Position numbers and translations under genes: made by a program. Shown in pieces: positions 34,335-43,282 of a stretch of DNA of 45,962 bases. The notes beneath the pieces were generated by a model. That model had not been told where the DNA came from. It worked only from the letters and a program-made list of their open reading frames with translations, and did not search any database. How positions within the stretch are numbered: position 1 is the first letter of the stretch; each line of letters begins with the position of its first letter. Source of the DNA: Bacteroidales bacterium (GTDB lineage: Bacteria; Bacteroidota; Bacteroidia; Bacteroidales; VadinHA17); NCBI GenBank assembly GCA_017882305.1, contig JADGPU010000014.1, positions 1 to 45,962 on the forward strand. Reading direction: 5' to 3'.

Positions 34335-34781
34335 TTGAAAAACAAAAAAATTGCAATAGTGTCTGATCATGCTGGATATTACCTTAAGGAGAAGTTGTTA
34401 GGTTATCTTATTAAGGAAAAGTATGATGTCAAAGATTTTGGATGTTCATCCGCTGAGGCAGTTGATTATCCTGATTTTGGTCATCCTTTGGCAAACGCAG
34501 TTACTGGAGGTGATTTTGAATTAGGGATATCAATTTGCGGGACAGGCAATGGAATAAACATGGTTGTAAACAAACATCCCGGGATCAGAGCAGCTCTGTG
34601 CTGGAATGAAGAGATCAGTCGTTTGTCAAGGGCACATAATGATGCAAATATTCTTACATTGCCAGGTTGGTTTATTTCGGAATCTGAAGCATATCTGATT
34701 ACCAAAACTTTCCTGACCACACACTTTGATGGCGGACGGCACACAAGAAGAGTAGCTAAGATTTCATTAAAAATGTATTAA
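34335..34781 (+). CDS. rpiB: Ribose 5-phosphate isomerase B
   Basis: RpiB interconverts ribose 5-phosphate and ribulose 5-phosphate. The 148-residue protein has the RpiB signatures: IAIVSDHAGYYLKEKL, DFGCSSAEAVDYPDFG, ISICGTGNGINMVVNKHPGIRAALCWNEE, and NDANILTLPGWF. The SDHAG and GTGNG motifs and the Cys in ISICG form the active site. It starts at TTG 34335; the nearest in-frame ATG is far inside the gene and would remove SDHAG. The Rrf2 regulator follows after 1 base, so the pair is cotranscribed. Confidence 0.92.
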   Translation: MKNKKIAIVSDHAGYYLKEKLLGYLIKEKYDVKDFGCSSAEAVDYPDFGHPLANAVTGGDFELGISICGTGNGINMVVNKHPGIRAALCWNEEISRLSRAHNDANILTLPGWFISESEAYLITKTFLTTHFDGGRHTRRVAKISLKMY

Positions 34782-34782
34782 T

Positions 34783-35223
34783 ATGCTTTCAAATTCTTGC
34801 AGATACGGAATAAGGGCTGTCATATACTTGGCCAGCCGGCCATTGTCAAACGGCAAAACCGGAATAAAAAAAATAGGCAGTGATCTTGGTCTTCCGACAC
34901 CCTTCCTTGCAAAAATTCTTCAGATGCTGGCAAAACAAAAAATTCTCAGTTCCTCAAAGGGTCCTCATGGAGGTTTTTCTTTATTAAAAGATCCAAGGGA
35001 AATTACCTTACTTGATATAGTAAATACAATTGATGGGTACGATACTTTTACAAATTGTGTAATGCATAATGGCTCATGCGAAGGAGTAAAAAAAGACGGG
35101 AAACATTGTCCGCTTCATAAGGATTATGAGAAATCGAGGAAAGAACTTATTAAACTATTCAGTAACAGGACTATTCATGAACTGGTTATGAAATCGAAAA
35201 ATCCTGAATTAATAACTATCTGA
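34783..35223 (+). CDS. Rrf2-family iron-sulfur regulator
   Basis: The 146-residue protein is a winged-helix Rrf2 regulator (SCRYGIRAVIYLASRP, IGSDLGLPTPFLAKILQMLAKQKILSSSKGPHGGFSLL). Cys92, Cys99 and Cys109 (CVMHNGSC and KHCPLH) give the three-cysteine cluster of IscR/NsrR-like sensors, so a [Fe-S] cluster is likely. The target is unknown. Its ATG is 1 base after the rpiB stop, and the 3' end overlaps the convergent VanZ-like gene by 8 bases. Confidence 0.87.
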   Translation: MLSNSCRYGIRAVIYLASRPLSNGKTGIKKIGSDLGLPTPFLAKILQMLAKQKILSSSKGPHGGFSLLKDPREITLLDIVNTIDGYDTFTNCVMHNGSCEGVKKDGKHCPLHKDYEKSRKELIKLFSNRTIHELVMKSKNPELITI

Positions 35224-35593
35224 TTATCTCTTTTTTAATAGGTTTAATCCAGAGCCATAACAAAATTGACACAAGGATACCGGAACCATTGGCAAGAGCA
35301 TCATAAAAACTGCCTGTTCTGGTCAAAGTAAGTATTGATTGCAGAATTTCCAACAAGCTGCCATAGAAAAGAGGAATCAGGCCTGTAAGGAATAAATGAC
35401 CGGTACTTTTCAAGGTTTTCCGGTTTTCAAGAATAATTACCGACATCAGACCAAAATACATGCCGAAATGAATAACTTTATCGATGTTTGGTATATTTAT
35501 GAATGAAACTTTATCGAAAGTATGAGAGCTGGTCAGACTGAGATACATTATAATCAGAGCTATCAGAATTGAGAATATATTCTTCTTTACCAT
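35216..35593 (-). CDS. VanZ-like membrane protein
   Basis: The 125-residue protein has about four hydrophobic helices, the first at residues 5-22 (IFSILIALIIMYLSL). It shows the two conserved VanZ stretches: DKVIHFGMYFGLM and FYGSLLEILQSILTLTRTGSFYDALANGSG. VanZ proteins are small inner-membrane proteins linked to teicoplanin resistance in one case, but in Bacteroidota their role is unknown. The 3' end overlaps the Rrf2 gene by 8 bases. A repeat element lies between it and hemW. Confidence 0.85.
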   Translation of the reverse strand: MVKKNIFSILIALIIMYLSLTSSHTFDKVSFINIPNIDKVIHFGMYFGLMSVIILENRKTLKSTGHLFLTGLIPLFYGSLLEILQSILTLTRTGSFYDALANGSGILVSILLWLWIKPIKKEIIR

Positions 35594-35641
35594 TATTATT
35601 ATTTGATGTAAATTTAGATAATATCATACAATGGTGCAACC

Positions 35642-35757
35642 CCCAAAGGCACAACGATGCAAAGGTCGACATGCAAGACTTAACGACTGTAATATAAAAA
35701 GACTTAAGGACACTCTTCAGATCATTTATGTACCTTTGTGCCTTGGCGCTTTGGTAG
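35642..35757. repeat. Imperfect inverted-repeat element
   Basis: The left arm, CCCAAAGGCACAACGATGCA followed by AAGGTC, is an imperfect inverted copy of the right arm, which reads CCTTTGTGCCTTGGCGCTTT then GGTAG. The arms are about 25 bases and the element is about 116 bases, without a gene. A single related arm lies at 14018-14070, so this is probably a dispersed non-autonomous repeat. Confidence 0.6.
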
Positions 35758-35801
35758 CAAAAAAACGAATTAAGGTGACAACGTTATTGAATATTTAAAA
35801 G

Positions 35802-36938
35802 ATGGCAGGCATATATATACACATACCTTTTTGTAAAAAACTCTGTTATTATTGTGATTTCTATCACGTGGTTTCGGTAAATGATAATTCTGCATTTATT
35901 GATGCACTTTTAAAGGAAGCCTCATTAAGAAAGGATTATCTTAAAAGTGAAACAATTTCGACAATATATCTTGGCGGTGGCACTCCGTCGGTGTTTTCAA
36001 TTAAAGATCTGGGAACAATACTGAATCATATAAGAAAACTGTTCAAAATAGCAGAAGATTGTGAAATAACTATCGAACTAAACCCTGATGATGTCCAGTC
36101 TGCTTATTTAAAAGGCTTGAAATATAATCAGATAAACAGAATCAGTCTGGGAATTCAATCGTGGAGAGATTCAGATCTAAAAATGCTAAACAGACGGCAC
36201 GATTCAGCACAGGGTATTATTGCACTGAATGAGACGCTGAATGCAGGATTTGAAAACGTTTCAATAGATCTAATTTATGGAATTCCGGGGATGAGCCTTA
36301 AGGATTGGGAATCAAATCTTGATTTTTCCTTTTCCTTTGACATTAAGCACATGTCTGCATATCATTTGACATTTGAACCGGGAACAGTCTTCGGAAAAAT
36401 GCTGGAAAAAGGAACGATTTCTGAAATTGATGAAAACGAAAGTGCCGCTCAGTTTAATCATCTTATTGAAAAGGCCGAGTCTGCAGGTTTTATCCAATAT
36501 GAGATTTCAAATTTTGGTAAACTCAGTTATTTCTCCATCCACAATTCAAATTACTGGAAACAGGTTAGTTATCTTGGACTTGGACCATCTGCTCACTCTT
36601 TTAACGGTTATTCACGCCAATGGAATATCCGCGATCTGAAAGGTTATGTTAAGTTTGTTAATGCCGGGAAACCCTTTTTTGAAAGTGAAGAACTTGACAC
36701 AAAGAAACGCTTTAATGAATATATAATAACATCTTTGAGAACAATGTGGGGCATTGATCTGGAGTATGTTGAGGGAATGTTTGAAAAAGAAGGATATGAT
36801 TATGTTGTAAATCTTGCCGAGAAATTCAGAAATTATGGCCTTATGAAACTTGAAAAAAAATCCCTGGTTCTTACAAACCAGGGAAAATTGATATCGGACA
36901 ATATTATTTCTGAATTTATGATGCCGGGTGACGAATAG
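35802..36938 (+). CDS. hemW: Radical SAM heme chaperone HemW
   Basis: The 378-residue protein has the radical SAM site CKKLCYYC at residues 11-18, followed by IYLGGGTPSVFS, the SAM-binding motif, and family stretches INRISLGIQSWRDSDLKMLNRRH, NVSIDLIYGIPGMSLKDWE, YHLTFEPGTVF and YEISNFG. HemW binds heme and delivers it to respiratory proteins. It is the shorter form, with the CxxxCxxC followed by Asp-Phe rather than the extra Cys of HemN. The next gene, on the other strand, ends immediately at its stop. Confidence 0.92.
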   Translation: MAGIYIHIPFCKKLCYYCDFYHVVSVNDNSAFIDALLKEASLRKDYLKSETISTIYLGGGTPSVFSIKDLGTILNHIRKLFKIAEDCEITIELNPDDVQSAYLKGLKYNQINRISLGIQSWRDSDLKMLNRRHDSAQGIIALNETLNAGFENVSIDLIYGIPGMSLKDWESNLDFSFSFDIKHMSAYHLTFEPGTVFGKMLEKGTISEIDENESAAQFNHLIEKAESAGFIQYEISNFGKLSYFSIHNSNYWKQVSYLGLGPSAHSFNGYSRQWNIRDLKGYVKFVNAGKPFFESEELDTKKRFNEYIITSLRTMWGIDLEYVEGMFEKEGYDYVVNLAEKFRNYGLMKLEKKSLVLTNQGKLISDNIISEFMMPGDE

Positions 36939-37844
36939 TTATTTTTTGGAAAGCATAAAATTTGTGCGGCCAATAATATTATCATCAAGATAAAGTTCAA
37001 CACTATAGTTACCGATAATAAAATCACCTTTATTATCCATAAAAATGCAAACTTCTATATCCTGATTCAAATAATCTACCTGACGGTTGGCAGAATAAAT
37101 TATTTTGCTGCCCTTATATTCAAAAAGGTTTTCAGCACTGCTTGTTACAACAATTGAGTCGGGTCTTATTACTCTCATATATACATCTTTCTGTCCTGGT
37201 TTAGCCAGTGGATTTTCACGCAGAGTGAAACATATTCTTAACTTATCCAGATTACCAATCCTTGTAGTCTCTTTTCTCTTTTTATTCAGAGAGACAGCCG
37301 TAATATTCTTAGCCTGAATAACAGAAGCAACCTCAACTTTTGTACTAAGTTCTTCCTTTACTTTTGACAGTTCAGTATTTGTATTCCGGACTTGTGTTAT
37401 TTGCTGCTTGATTTCAGTATTTTCAGAGACAAGTATTTTATTTTTTGTATTAAGAGAATCGATCTGAACAATGTAACTTTTCATTATTTCTCTCATTGTT
37501 GTGATCTCGCTCTTGTACTTTCTTATTAGCTGTACGTTAGATGCATTAATAGATAATAGCTGCACAATCTTATTTTTCTGCTTTTGCAGGCCTGCATTCA
37601 GAGTATCGTTGTTAGTTTTAAGTGTATCATAAGCTACTACCATATGTCTTAGTTCATTGGCCAGGGAATCTTTTTCCTGGGTAAGGGCAGTTTCCATTTC
37701 GATCATTTTGTTCTTCTTATCGAAATACATATAAATAAGAAAAATCAGAGCAACGCCCAGGATAATTGATGTTACAATCATACCAACCGGAGTGCTTTTT
37801 TTTGGTCCCTGTAATGTTGGGATACTACTGTTTAATTCTGTCAT
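36939..37844 (-). CDS. Single-pass coiled-coil membrane protein of unknown function
   Basis: I do not recognise a family for this 301-residue protein. It has one hydrophobic segment at residues 20-43 (PVGMIVTSIILGVALIFLIYMYF), then a long coiled coil to about residue 170 with heptad-like repeats (DSLANELRHMVVAYDTLKTNNDTLNAG). The last 100 residues form a beta-rich domain with few Cys (CFTLRENPLAKPGQKDVYMRVIRPDSIVV). It could be a cell-envelope spacer or adaptor. It ends with no gap against the convergent hemW. Confidence 0.8.
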   Translation of the reverse strand: MTELNSSIPTLQGPKKSTPVGMIVTSIILGVALIFLIYMYFDKKNKMIEMETALTQEKDSLANELRHMVVAYDTLKTNNDTLNAGLQKQKNKIVQLLSINASNVQLIRKYKSEITTMREIMKSYIVQIDSLNTKNKILVSENTEIKQQITQVRNTNTELSKVKEELSTKVEVASVIQAKNITAVSLNKKRKETTRIGNLDKLRICFTLRENPLAKPGQKDVYMRVIRPDSIVVTSSAENLFEYKGSKIIYSANRQVDYLNQDIEVCIFMDNKGDFIIGNYSVELYLDDNIIGRTNFMLSKK

Positions 37845-37902
37845 TTATCTTGTTGTATTTAAAAGGTTTCATTACAAAATTAATAATATCCTTGTACTTT
37901 TT

Positions 37903-37910
37903 CAAATTTA
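37903..37910 (-). promoter_or_regulatory. Candidate -7 element for the coiled-coil protein gene
   Basis: The minus strand reads TAAATTTG, an exact TAnnTTTG match, 58 bases before the start codon. Confidence 0.4.
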
Positions 37911-38016
37911 TAATATAAACATAAGATAATAGTTTTTGTTATATTGTTTAAAGATTCAAGTGATCTGTATATCATAATAAAAATTATATTTTCCAAACCA
38001 AGTTATAATTAAGACT

Positions 38017-38862
38017 ATGAAATATATTGGTGCACATGTAAGCGCTTCAGGGGGAGTAGAAAACGCTCCGGTAAATGCACATTCGATAGGGGCTAAGGCT
38101 TTTGCCTTATTTACAAAAAATCAGAGACAATGGTTTTCAAATCCATTGTCCAAGGCAAGTATTAAGGCTTTTCGGGAGAATTGTGAGAAGTATGACTATA
38201 AACCATTTCAGATTCTGCCACACGACAGCTACCTGATAAATCTCGGACATCCAGAGAAAGAATCTCTGGAAAAATCGAGGGCTTCTTTTCTGGATGAAAT
38301 GCAACGATGTGAGCAATTGGGTCTCGACAGGCTGAATTTCCATCCGGGAAGCCACCTGAAGTCCATCAGCGAAGAAGAGTGCCTCAGCCGGATCGCCGAA
38401 TCTATTAACATTGTTCTTGATAAAACAAAAGGAGTCACAGCAGTTATAGAGAATACCGCCGGACAGGGCACGAATATGGGACATAAATTTGAGCAGATCA
38501 GGTTCATTATTGACAAGGTTGATGATAAATCACGTGTTGGAATTTGTATCGATACTTGTCACGCTTATACTTCGGGATATAATATTAAATCTCCCGGAGG
38601 ATATATTGAGACATTCAATCTGTTTGATAAGATTATCGGGTTTAAATACCTGCGGGGAATGCATTTAAACGATTCCAAGAAAGAATTGTCTACAAGAGTT
38701 GACAGGCATGACAATATTGGAAAAGGTTTCCTGGGGGAAGATGTTTTCAGAATTCTGATGAATGACGGGAGGTTGGATGATATGCCTCTGATTCTTGAAA
38801 CTCCGGATGAATCATTATGGGAAGCAGAGATTAGGAATCTCTATTCCCTGATCAATAAGTAA
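38017..38862 (+). CDS. nfo: Deoxyribonuclease IV (endonuclease IV)
   Basis: Nfo cleaves abasic sites in DNA for base excision repair. The 281-residue protein is a TIM barrel with the metal-ligand motifs: [11 protein letters not shown], the His in LPHDSYLIN, the His in [43 protein letters not shown], the His in DRHDNIGKG and the C-terminal LETPD. All nine usual trinuclear zinc ligands appear to be in place. It stands alone as a plus-strand gene. Confidence 0.95.
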   Translation: MKYIGAHVSASGGVENAPVNAHSIGAKAFALFTKNQRQWFSNPLSKASIKAFRENCEKYDYKPFQILPHDSYLINLGHPEKESLEKSRASFLDEMQRCEQLGLDRLNFHPGSHLKSISEEECLSRIAESINIVLDKTKGVTAVIENTAGQGTNMGHKFEQIRFIIDKVDDKSRVGICIDTCHAYTSGYNIKSPGGYIETFNLFDKIIGFKYLRGMHLNDSKKELSTRVDRHDNIGKGFLGEDVFRILMNDGRLDDMPLILETPDESLWEAEIRNLYSLINK

Positions 38863-38879
38863 GTGTAACAATAGAAATT

Positions 38880-39680
38880 CTAAAGGTTAGTTGCAGGTTT
38901 TAAACCTATAAGACTATCAATATCAATATCTTTCAGCTTTTCTTTAGTTGCATTATATCCAATAGAAAAAAGTTCGTATGCCTTTTCAGGATCGAGGATT
39001 TTGTAATTTCTTAGTTCCAGCGGAGCAATAAAAAGATCGAATCTTTTCGCTTTTTCGAAAATTTCTTTCGACATGCTGAGCATAAATGTTCTTTCTGCAA
39101 TATTTATCAATCCACTGATTTTTTCCATATATCCTACCGGATTTACAAAAGAACCGATAAGAATTCTGCATTTGTTTTCGATTGGTCTGAGGGGCAGATT
39201 ATCAAGAATACCACCATCGACATATGAGATATTATCGATTTTTACAGGTTGAAAAACTACCGGGATGCTTGCCGATGCAATAACCGGATCAAATAACTCT
39301 CCTTCTGAAAAATAGACTGCTTTTCCGTTATTCAGGTCTGTTGCAGTGACATATAATGGTATTTTAAGCTCATTAAAGTTTTTTGAGTGTAAGCTAGTTT
39401 TCAATATTTTAATTATTCCGTTAATTTGAAGCAAGCCCTCCCTTGGCAGTGCCGGACGCATAAAATCAAGACGGCTGCCACCATTCATCAACTTTAGTAT
39501 CTCCTTCGGAGTATGACCATCGGCATATAATACACCTATAATAGCTCCGGCACTTGTTCCGGATATTACATCAGGAAAAATTCCAGCCTCATTCAACGCC
39601 TCTATCACACCTAGATGCGCGAATCCTCTTGCCCCGCCCCCACTTAAAACCAGACCGATATTAAATTGTTTAACTGACAT
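38880..39680 (-). CDS. Patatin-like phospholipase
   Basis: The 266-residue protein has the patatin fold with an N-terminal oxyanion loop, SGGGARGFAHLG, the nucleophile elbow GTSAG and the catalytic Asp in DGGILDN. Such enzymes act as acyl hydrolases in the envelope or cytoplasm. No signal peptide is clear, so the protein may be cytoplasmic. It follows mntH by 19 bases and could be cotranscribed with it, so it may also be metal regulated (inference). Confidence 0.9.
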   Translation of the reverse strand: MSVKQFNIGLVLSGGGARGFAHLGVIEALNEAGIFPDVISGTSAGAIIGVLYADGHTPKEILKLMNGGSRLDFMRPALPREGLLQINGIIKILKTSLHSKNFNELKIPLYVTATDLNNGKAVYFSEGELFDPVIASASIPVVFQPVKIDNISYVDGGILDNLPLRPIENKCRILIGSFVNPVGYMEKISGLINIAERTFMLSMSKEIFEKAKRFDLFIAPLELRNYKILDPEKAYELFSIGYNATKEKLKDIDIDSLIGLKPATNL

Positions 39681-39699
39681 ATATATAAGTTTTAAAGTC

Positions 39700-41007
39700 C
39701 TATCCCTTCAGAAAAGTAATCAGCAATTTAAGATTTAGAAAAGTAACAATACCTGCAATAACCGATAGCAGTAAAATTAGAAATCTACTATTGGCATATT
39801 TTCCCATAACTTTCTTTGAAGAAGTTAAGTATATCTGTATCGCAATAGTAAAAGGAAGCTGAACACTGAGAAATACTTGCGACAAGATAAGGCCTTTAAA
39901 TGGATTCCCAATGAAGAAGATCAATATTAAGGCTCCCAGCAGTGAAATAACAACACCGATACGCGAATGATTATCTTTAACATTATATGGTTCCCCATAC
40001 ATTCCTGAGACTATCGATGCTCCTGCCATTCCGGAAGTTATAGATGATGCAACCCCGGCAAAAAGAAGGGCAACAGCAAAAACAACTGAAGCATTTGATC
40101 CCAGCAATGGCTCTAGGAGTCTTTCTGCCTGCTGAAGCTCCTCAACTTTCTGGCTCTTTGCAAAGAATGTCGCTGCAGCCAGGATTATCATAGCACTGTT
40201 TATAGCCCAGCCGATTATCATTGAAAAAAGTGTATCTGCAAATTCAAACCTGAGTTGTTTTTTGATGATCTTTTCATCCTGAAGATTCCATTGGCGGCTC
40301 TGGATTATTTCTGAATGAAGGAAAAGGTTATGGGGCATTACAACAGCGCCAAGAACACTCATTATCAGCAAAATGGAGCCTCCAGGAATAGAAGGTTTTA
40401 CCCACGAAATCCCGGCTTGTATCCAATCGACCTTCACCAGGAATAGTTCATATAAAAATGAAAGACCGATTATAGAAACAAACGCGATGATCCATCTTTC
40501 AATTTTCTGATAAGAATTTGAAAACAGCATTATCATAACAAAAATAGTCACCAATAAGGCACCTATTTTTATTGGGACATTAAACAACATGTTTAAGGCA
40601 ATGGCCCCTCCCAGGATTTCTGCTAATGAAGTAGAAACAGATGCCAGTACAGCAAATGACAAAACAGATTTTGAAATCCATGGTTTTAAATATATTGTTG
40701 CGGCTTCCGACAGACAGAGCCCTGTAGCAATTCCCAGATGAGCTACGTTATGCTGAAGAACAATCAGCATTATTGTAGAAAGAGAGACAACCCATAATAA
40801 TGTATACCCAAATTCTGATCCGGTTGCAATATTTGCAGCCCAGTTACCCGGATCGATGAATCCGACAGTTACAAGTAAGCCAGGACCAATATATTTGAAA
40901 ATATCAAGAGCCCCGAAAGCAGGTTTGTGATCCTTTCTTTTCAGGTCTCTGAAAAATCCAAAATAATTCAATATATTATTAACATTCAACATATTGGATA
41001 TACTCAA
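39700..41007 (-). CDS. mntH: NRAMP divalent metal transporter
   Basis: This 435-residue inner-membrane protein imports Mn2+ or Fe2+ with protons. It has about eleven hydrophobic helices. The metal-binding motifs are present: DPGNWAANIATGSEFGY in helix 1 and VMPHNLFLHSE in helix 6. It is the first gene of a pair with the patatin-like lipase. The promoter region holds a Fur-like box and a large inverted repeat (listed separately), so iron- or manganese-responsive control is likely. Confidence 0.92.
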   Translation of the reverse strand: MSISNMLNVNNILNYFGFFRDLKRKDHKPAFGALDIFKYIGPGLLVTVGFIDPGNWAANIATGSEFGYTLLWVVSLSTIMLIVLQHNVAHLGIATGLCLSEAATIYLKPWISKSVLSFAVLASVSTSLAEILGGAIALNMLFNVPIKIGALLVTIFVMIMLFSNSYQKIERWIIAFVSIIGLSFLYELFLVKVDWIQAGISWVKPSIPGGSILLIMSVLGAVVMPHNLFLHSEIIQSRQWNLQDEKIIKKQLRFEFADTLFSMIIGWAINSAMIILAAATFFAKSQKVEELQQAERLLEPLLGSNASVVFAVALLFAGVASSITSGMAGASIVSGMYGEPYNVKDNHSRIGVVISLLGALILIFFIGNPFKGLILSQVFLSVQLPFTIAIQIYLTSSKKVMGKYANSRFLILLLSVIAGIVTFLNLKLLITFLKG

Positions 41008-41048
41008 ATATCAATTTATAAACTTCGTTATGGCACTATTAATAATAA

Positions 41049-41056
41049 CAAATATA
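41049..41056 (-). promoter_or_regulatory. Candidate -7 element for mntH
   Basis: The minus strand reads TATATTTG, an exact TAnnTTTG match, 41 bases before the mntH ATG. The Fur-like box starts 7 bases upstream of it. Confidence 0.5.
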
Positions 41057-41062
41057 AACAAT

Positions 41063-41080
41063 GATAATGAAAATCATGTC
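41063..41080 (-). promoter_or_regulatory. Fur-like box upstream of mntH
   Basis: GATAATGAAAATCAT at 41063-41077 matches the first 15 bases of the Fur consensus GATAATGATAATCATTATC at 14 positions and includes an ATGAT/ATCAT dyad. It lies directly upstream of the mntH -7 element, where a bound metal-responsive repressor would block the polymerase. The 10-base palindrome ATGTCGACAT overlaps its end at 41076-41085. The regulator could be Fur or a DtxR-type protein; this is inferred from sequence and gene context. Confidence 0.5.
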
Positions 41081-41092
41081 GACATATTTTAG

Positions 41093-41154
41093 ATCACTTG
41101 AAGATCGATTTATTTACTCCAACCTCATAGTGAGTAAATTGATCTTCAAGTGAT
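41093..41154. repeat. Long inverted repeat between mntH and the YCII gene
   Basis: ATCACTTGAAGATC (41093-41106) and its perfect reverse complement GATCTTCAAGTGAT (41141-41154) form a 14-base stem. ATTTACTC (41112-41119) and GAGTAAAT (41132-41139) add an 8-base inner stem around a 12-base loop. There is no T-run at either end, so it is not a usual terminator. It may be an operator, an mRNA-leader structure or the remnant of a small transposable element. Confidence 0.7.
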
Positions 41155-41237
41155 AATTCGTGTCGTGGAAACCGAAGAAAATCAATAGATTTACATGGAA
41201 ATTTTTTGATAGTCATTATAAATAATAAATATTTGAT

Positions 41238-41528
41238 ATGCAATTTTTACTTTTAGCTTATGATGGGACGGATCCTGAAGCACTGCAACGAAGATTAAAA
41301 GTCAGGGAAGAGCATCTTAAGAAAATAAGCGCGCTTAAAAAAGCCGATGAATTTCTACTTGGTGGTGCCATACTTGATGAGAACGGAAAGATGATCGGGT
41401 CAATGATTGTCTACGATTTTCCTGACCGTAAGTCCCTGGAAGAAAGATTAAAAGATGAACCTTACCTTACAGAGGGAGTCTGGGAAAAAATGGAAATTCA
41501 GCCCTTCCGGCTTGCCAAATTAGAATAA
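41238..41528 (+). CDS. YCII-domain protein
   Basis: The 96-residue protein is a single YCII (YciI-like) domain with an alpha-beta ferredoxin fold: MQFLLLAYDGTDPEAL, REEHLKKISALKKADEFLLGGAIL, GSMIVYDFPDRKSLEERLKDEPYLTEGVWE. The family is of unclear function, possibly a small enzyme. Like homologs it lacks an obvious cofactor site. The downstream membrane-protein gene begins 6 bases after its stop, so they are in one unit. Confidence 0.88.
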   Translation: MQFLLLAYDGTDPEALQRRLKVREEHLKKISALKKADEFLLGGAILDENGKMIGSMIVYDFPDRKSLEERLKDEPYLTEGVWEKMEIQPFRLAKLE

Positions 41529-41534
41529 GGTTAT

Positions 41535-41981
41535 ATGGGGGGGAAAAAATTTATACTATCAGTTGACAAAAGTATTCTTGTTCTTCTGGCGGGTCTCATG
41601 TGGTGTGGAGTAGGGGTCTTACTTTTCAGTTATGCAATATCATGGCTATCACCCTGTAACAGCAGGGAACAGTTTTTCTTTTATTCTGCAGGATTCCTGG
41701 CGGCAATGCCTATTCATCATTTTGGCTTTCTTAAGATTGCTGACAAAAACCTTAACCGGATATTATCTCTCGCGGAAAAAAAGAGTCCGTTTTCCTTTAT
41801 GACCTGGAAAAGCTACATAATTGTTTTTATAATGGTTTCAATGGGAATTGCCCTGAGGCATTCATCAATACCAAAACGTTACCTGTCAATTCTTTATAAT
41901 GGTATTGGATTAGCTTTGTTTCTATCAGGCATCAGGTATTTCAGATTCTTCTTTAAATTATTATTTGAGAAGAGATCTTAG
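41535..41981 (+). CDS. Four-helix membrane protein of unknown function
   Basis: I do not recognise a family for this 148-residue protein. It has four hydrophobic segments (about residues 15-35, 47-64, 92-107 and 119-138). It includes a Cys at 24 in LMWCGVG and another in LSPCNSREQ, plus the motif PIHHFGF near residue 60, which might bind metal or heme. It begins 6 bases after the YCII gene, so the two are probably cotranscribed. Confidence 0.75.
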   Translation: MGGKKFILSVDKSILVLLAGLMWCGVGVLLFSYAISWLSPCNSREQFFFYSAGFLAAMPIHHFGFLKIADKNLNRILSLAEKKSPFSFMTWKSYIIVFIMVSMGIALRHSSIPKRYLSILYNGIGLALFLSGIRYFRFFFKLLFEKRS

Positions 41982-41993
41982 AAAAAATGGTAT

Positions 41994-43259
41994 TTATTGT
42001 CCTGCAATTTGTTTTTGATATTTTAATATTGAGTTGAACACCTCCAGGCGTATCGGATTTACATTATAATATTCACCGGTGCTTAATAGTCCTGTATTCT
42101 GACGATTGATTAACACTATCATGGAAATGTTATATTTGGGGATAACTGAAATGCTGGTTCCTGTGAATCCTGTATGGCCAAAAGTTCCTTCAGGACCGTT
42201 TTTAATGAAGGAGTTGTCAGGATCCATCATCCAGCCAAGGCCGTTATTGAATTTATCTTTTGTCAGAAAAGTCGCAATGGTTTTTTCTGAAATAAATTGA
42301 TGTGAACCTTGTTTTCCTTTATTGATAAGCATATCAACCAGCTTCTGAAGATCATCGATTGTCGAAAACAGTCCTGCAGCACCCGATATCCCGCCATTTG
42401 CGTACCAGGCATTACCGTCATTTACTTCTCCTCTCAAGGTATAGTTGCGCCAACCATTCCATTGTGCAGGATCAATTTCCTTAATTTTGTACCCAAGAGT
42501 TGAATCATAAACCATTCTTTTTTCATACGGATTACCATGTGAAGTGGCGGCTATTTTTTTAAATTTTCCAGTTGTGAGAGGGTTATAAATTGTGTTCTTC
42601 ATTTGCAGCGGCAGAAAAATATTTTGATTCATGAACTTTTCCAATGGCAAACCTGATACAATCTCAACTATTTCACCCAGAATTACAAATCCCAGATCAC
42701 TATACCGGCGTTGTGCTCCGACAGGAAACATTAAAGGCAGTTCTCCAATTATCTTGTAACTTTCTTTTTTGTTGGAAGCCCGATAATAAAGAGGATACCA
42801 CTCATAAAGGCCAGCAGTGTGCGTAAGTAGATGACGAATAGTGATCTCTCTTTTATCAGGTGTATCAAATGCTTTGATATACTTATAAACAGGATCTTCA
42901 ATTTTGAGCAGTCCCCTGTCAACCAATAACATTATGGAAGTTGTTGTGCCAATGACTTTGGTGAGAGAAGCAATATCAAAAAGATGATCAGATGTCATTT
43001 TCTCCGGCAGATTGAGAAGATGATGATTGTAATCATACTTTTGTGCGTATCCGTAAGCATGTTTGTAGATTATCTGATTCTCCTTTTTTATTTCTATAAC
43101 AGCTCCGGGAATCTTATCCTGATTAACCTGGTTTTGAAAGATACTGTCAATTACAGCAATAAGGTTTGCCCTGGCAGCTTTGAGCGTAATATTTTGGCTG
43201 TTCGTTATAGAATAAAGAGCAGAGAGAAGAAATAATATGGACAACAATCGCTTACACAT
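41994..43259 (-). CDS. Secreted beta-lactamase-family serine hydrolase
   Basis: The 421-residue protein has a signal peptide (MCKRLLSILFLLSALYSITNSQ) and a class C beta-lactamase/transpeptidase-like domain. Motif 1 SxxK is in IASLTKVIG near residue 98, motif 2 is the Tyr in RRYSDLGFVILGEIV, and motif 3 HTG is in GHTGFTGTS. It lies in the periplasm or outside. It could be a D-alanyl-D-alanine carboxypeptidase, an esterase or an amidase. A true beta-lactamase is less likely without KTG. Its start is next to a repeat element. Confidence 0.9.
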   Translation of the reverse strand: MCKRLLSILFLLSALYSITNSQNITLKAARANLIAVIDSIFQNQVNQDKIPGAVIEIKKENQIIYKHAYGYAQKYDYNHHLLNLPEKMTSDHLFDIASLTKVIGTTTSIMLLVDRGLLKIEDPVYKYIKAFDTPDKREITIRHLLTHTAGLYEWYPLYYRASNKKESYKIIGELPLMFPVGAQRRYSDLGFVILGEIVEIVSGLPLEKFMNQNIFLPLQMKNTIYNPLTTGKFKKIAATSHGNPYEKRMVYDSTLGYKIKEIDPAQWNGWRNYTLRGEVNDGNAWYANGGISGAAGLFSTIDDLQKLVDMLINKGKQGSHQFISEKTIATFLTKDKFNNGLGWMMDPDNSFIKNGPEGTFGHTGFTGTSISVIPKYNISMIVLINRQNTGLLSTGEYYNVNPIRLEVFNSILKYQKQIAGQ

Positions 43260-43282
43260 GAAAATATTTTTAATTTATCGAT

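Noticed and set aside
35866..35873. CACGTG core inside hemW as parS
   Set aside because: The flanks do not match TGTTN/NAACA; it is a chance hexamer in coding sequence.
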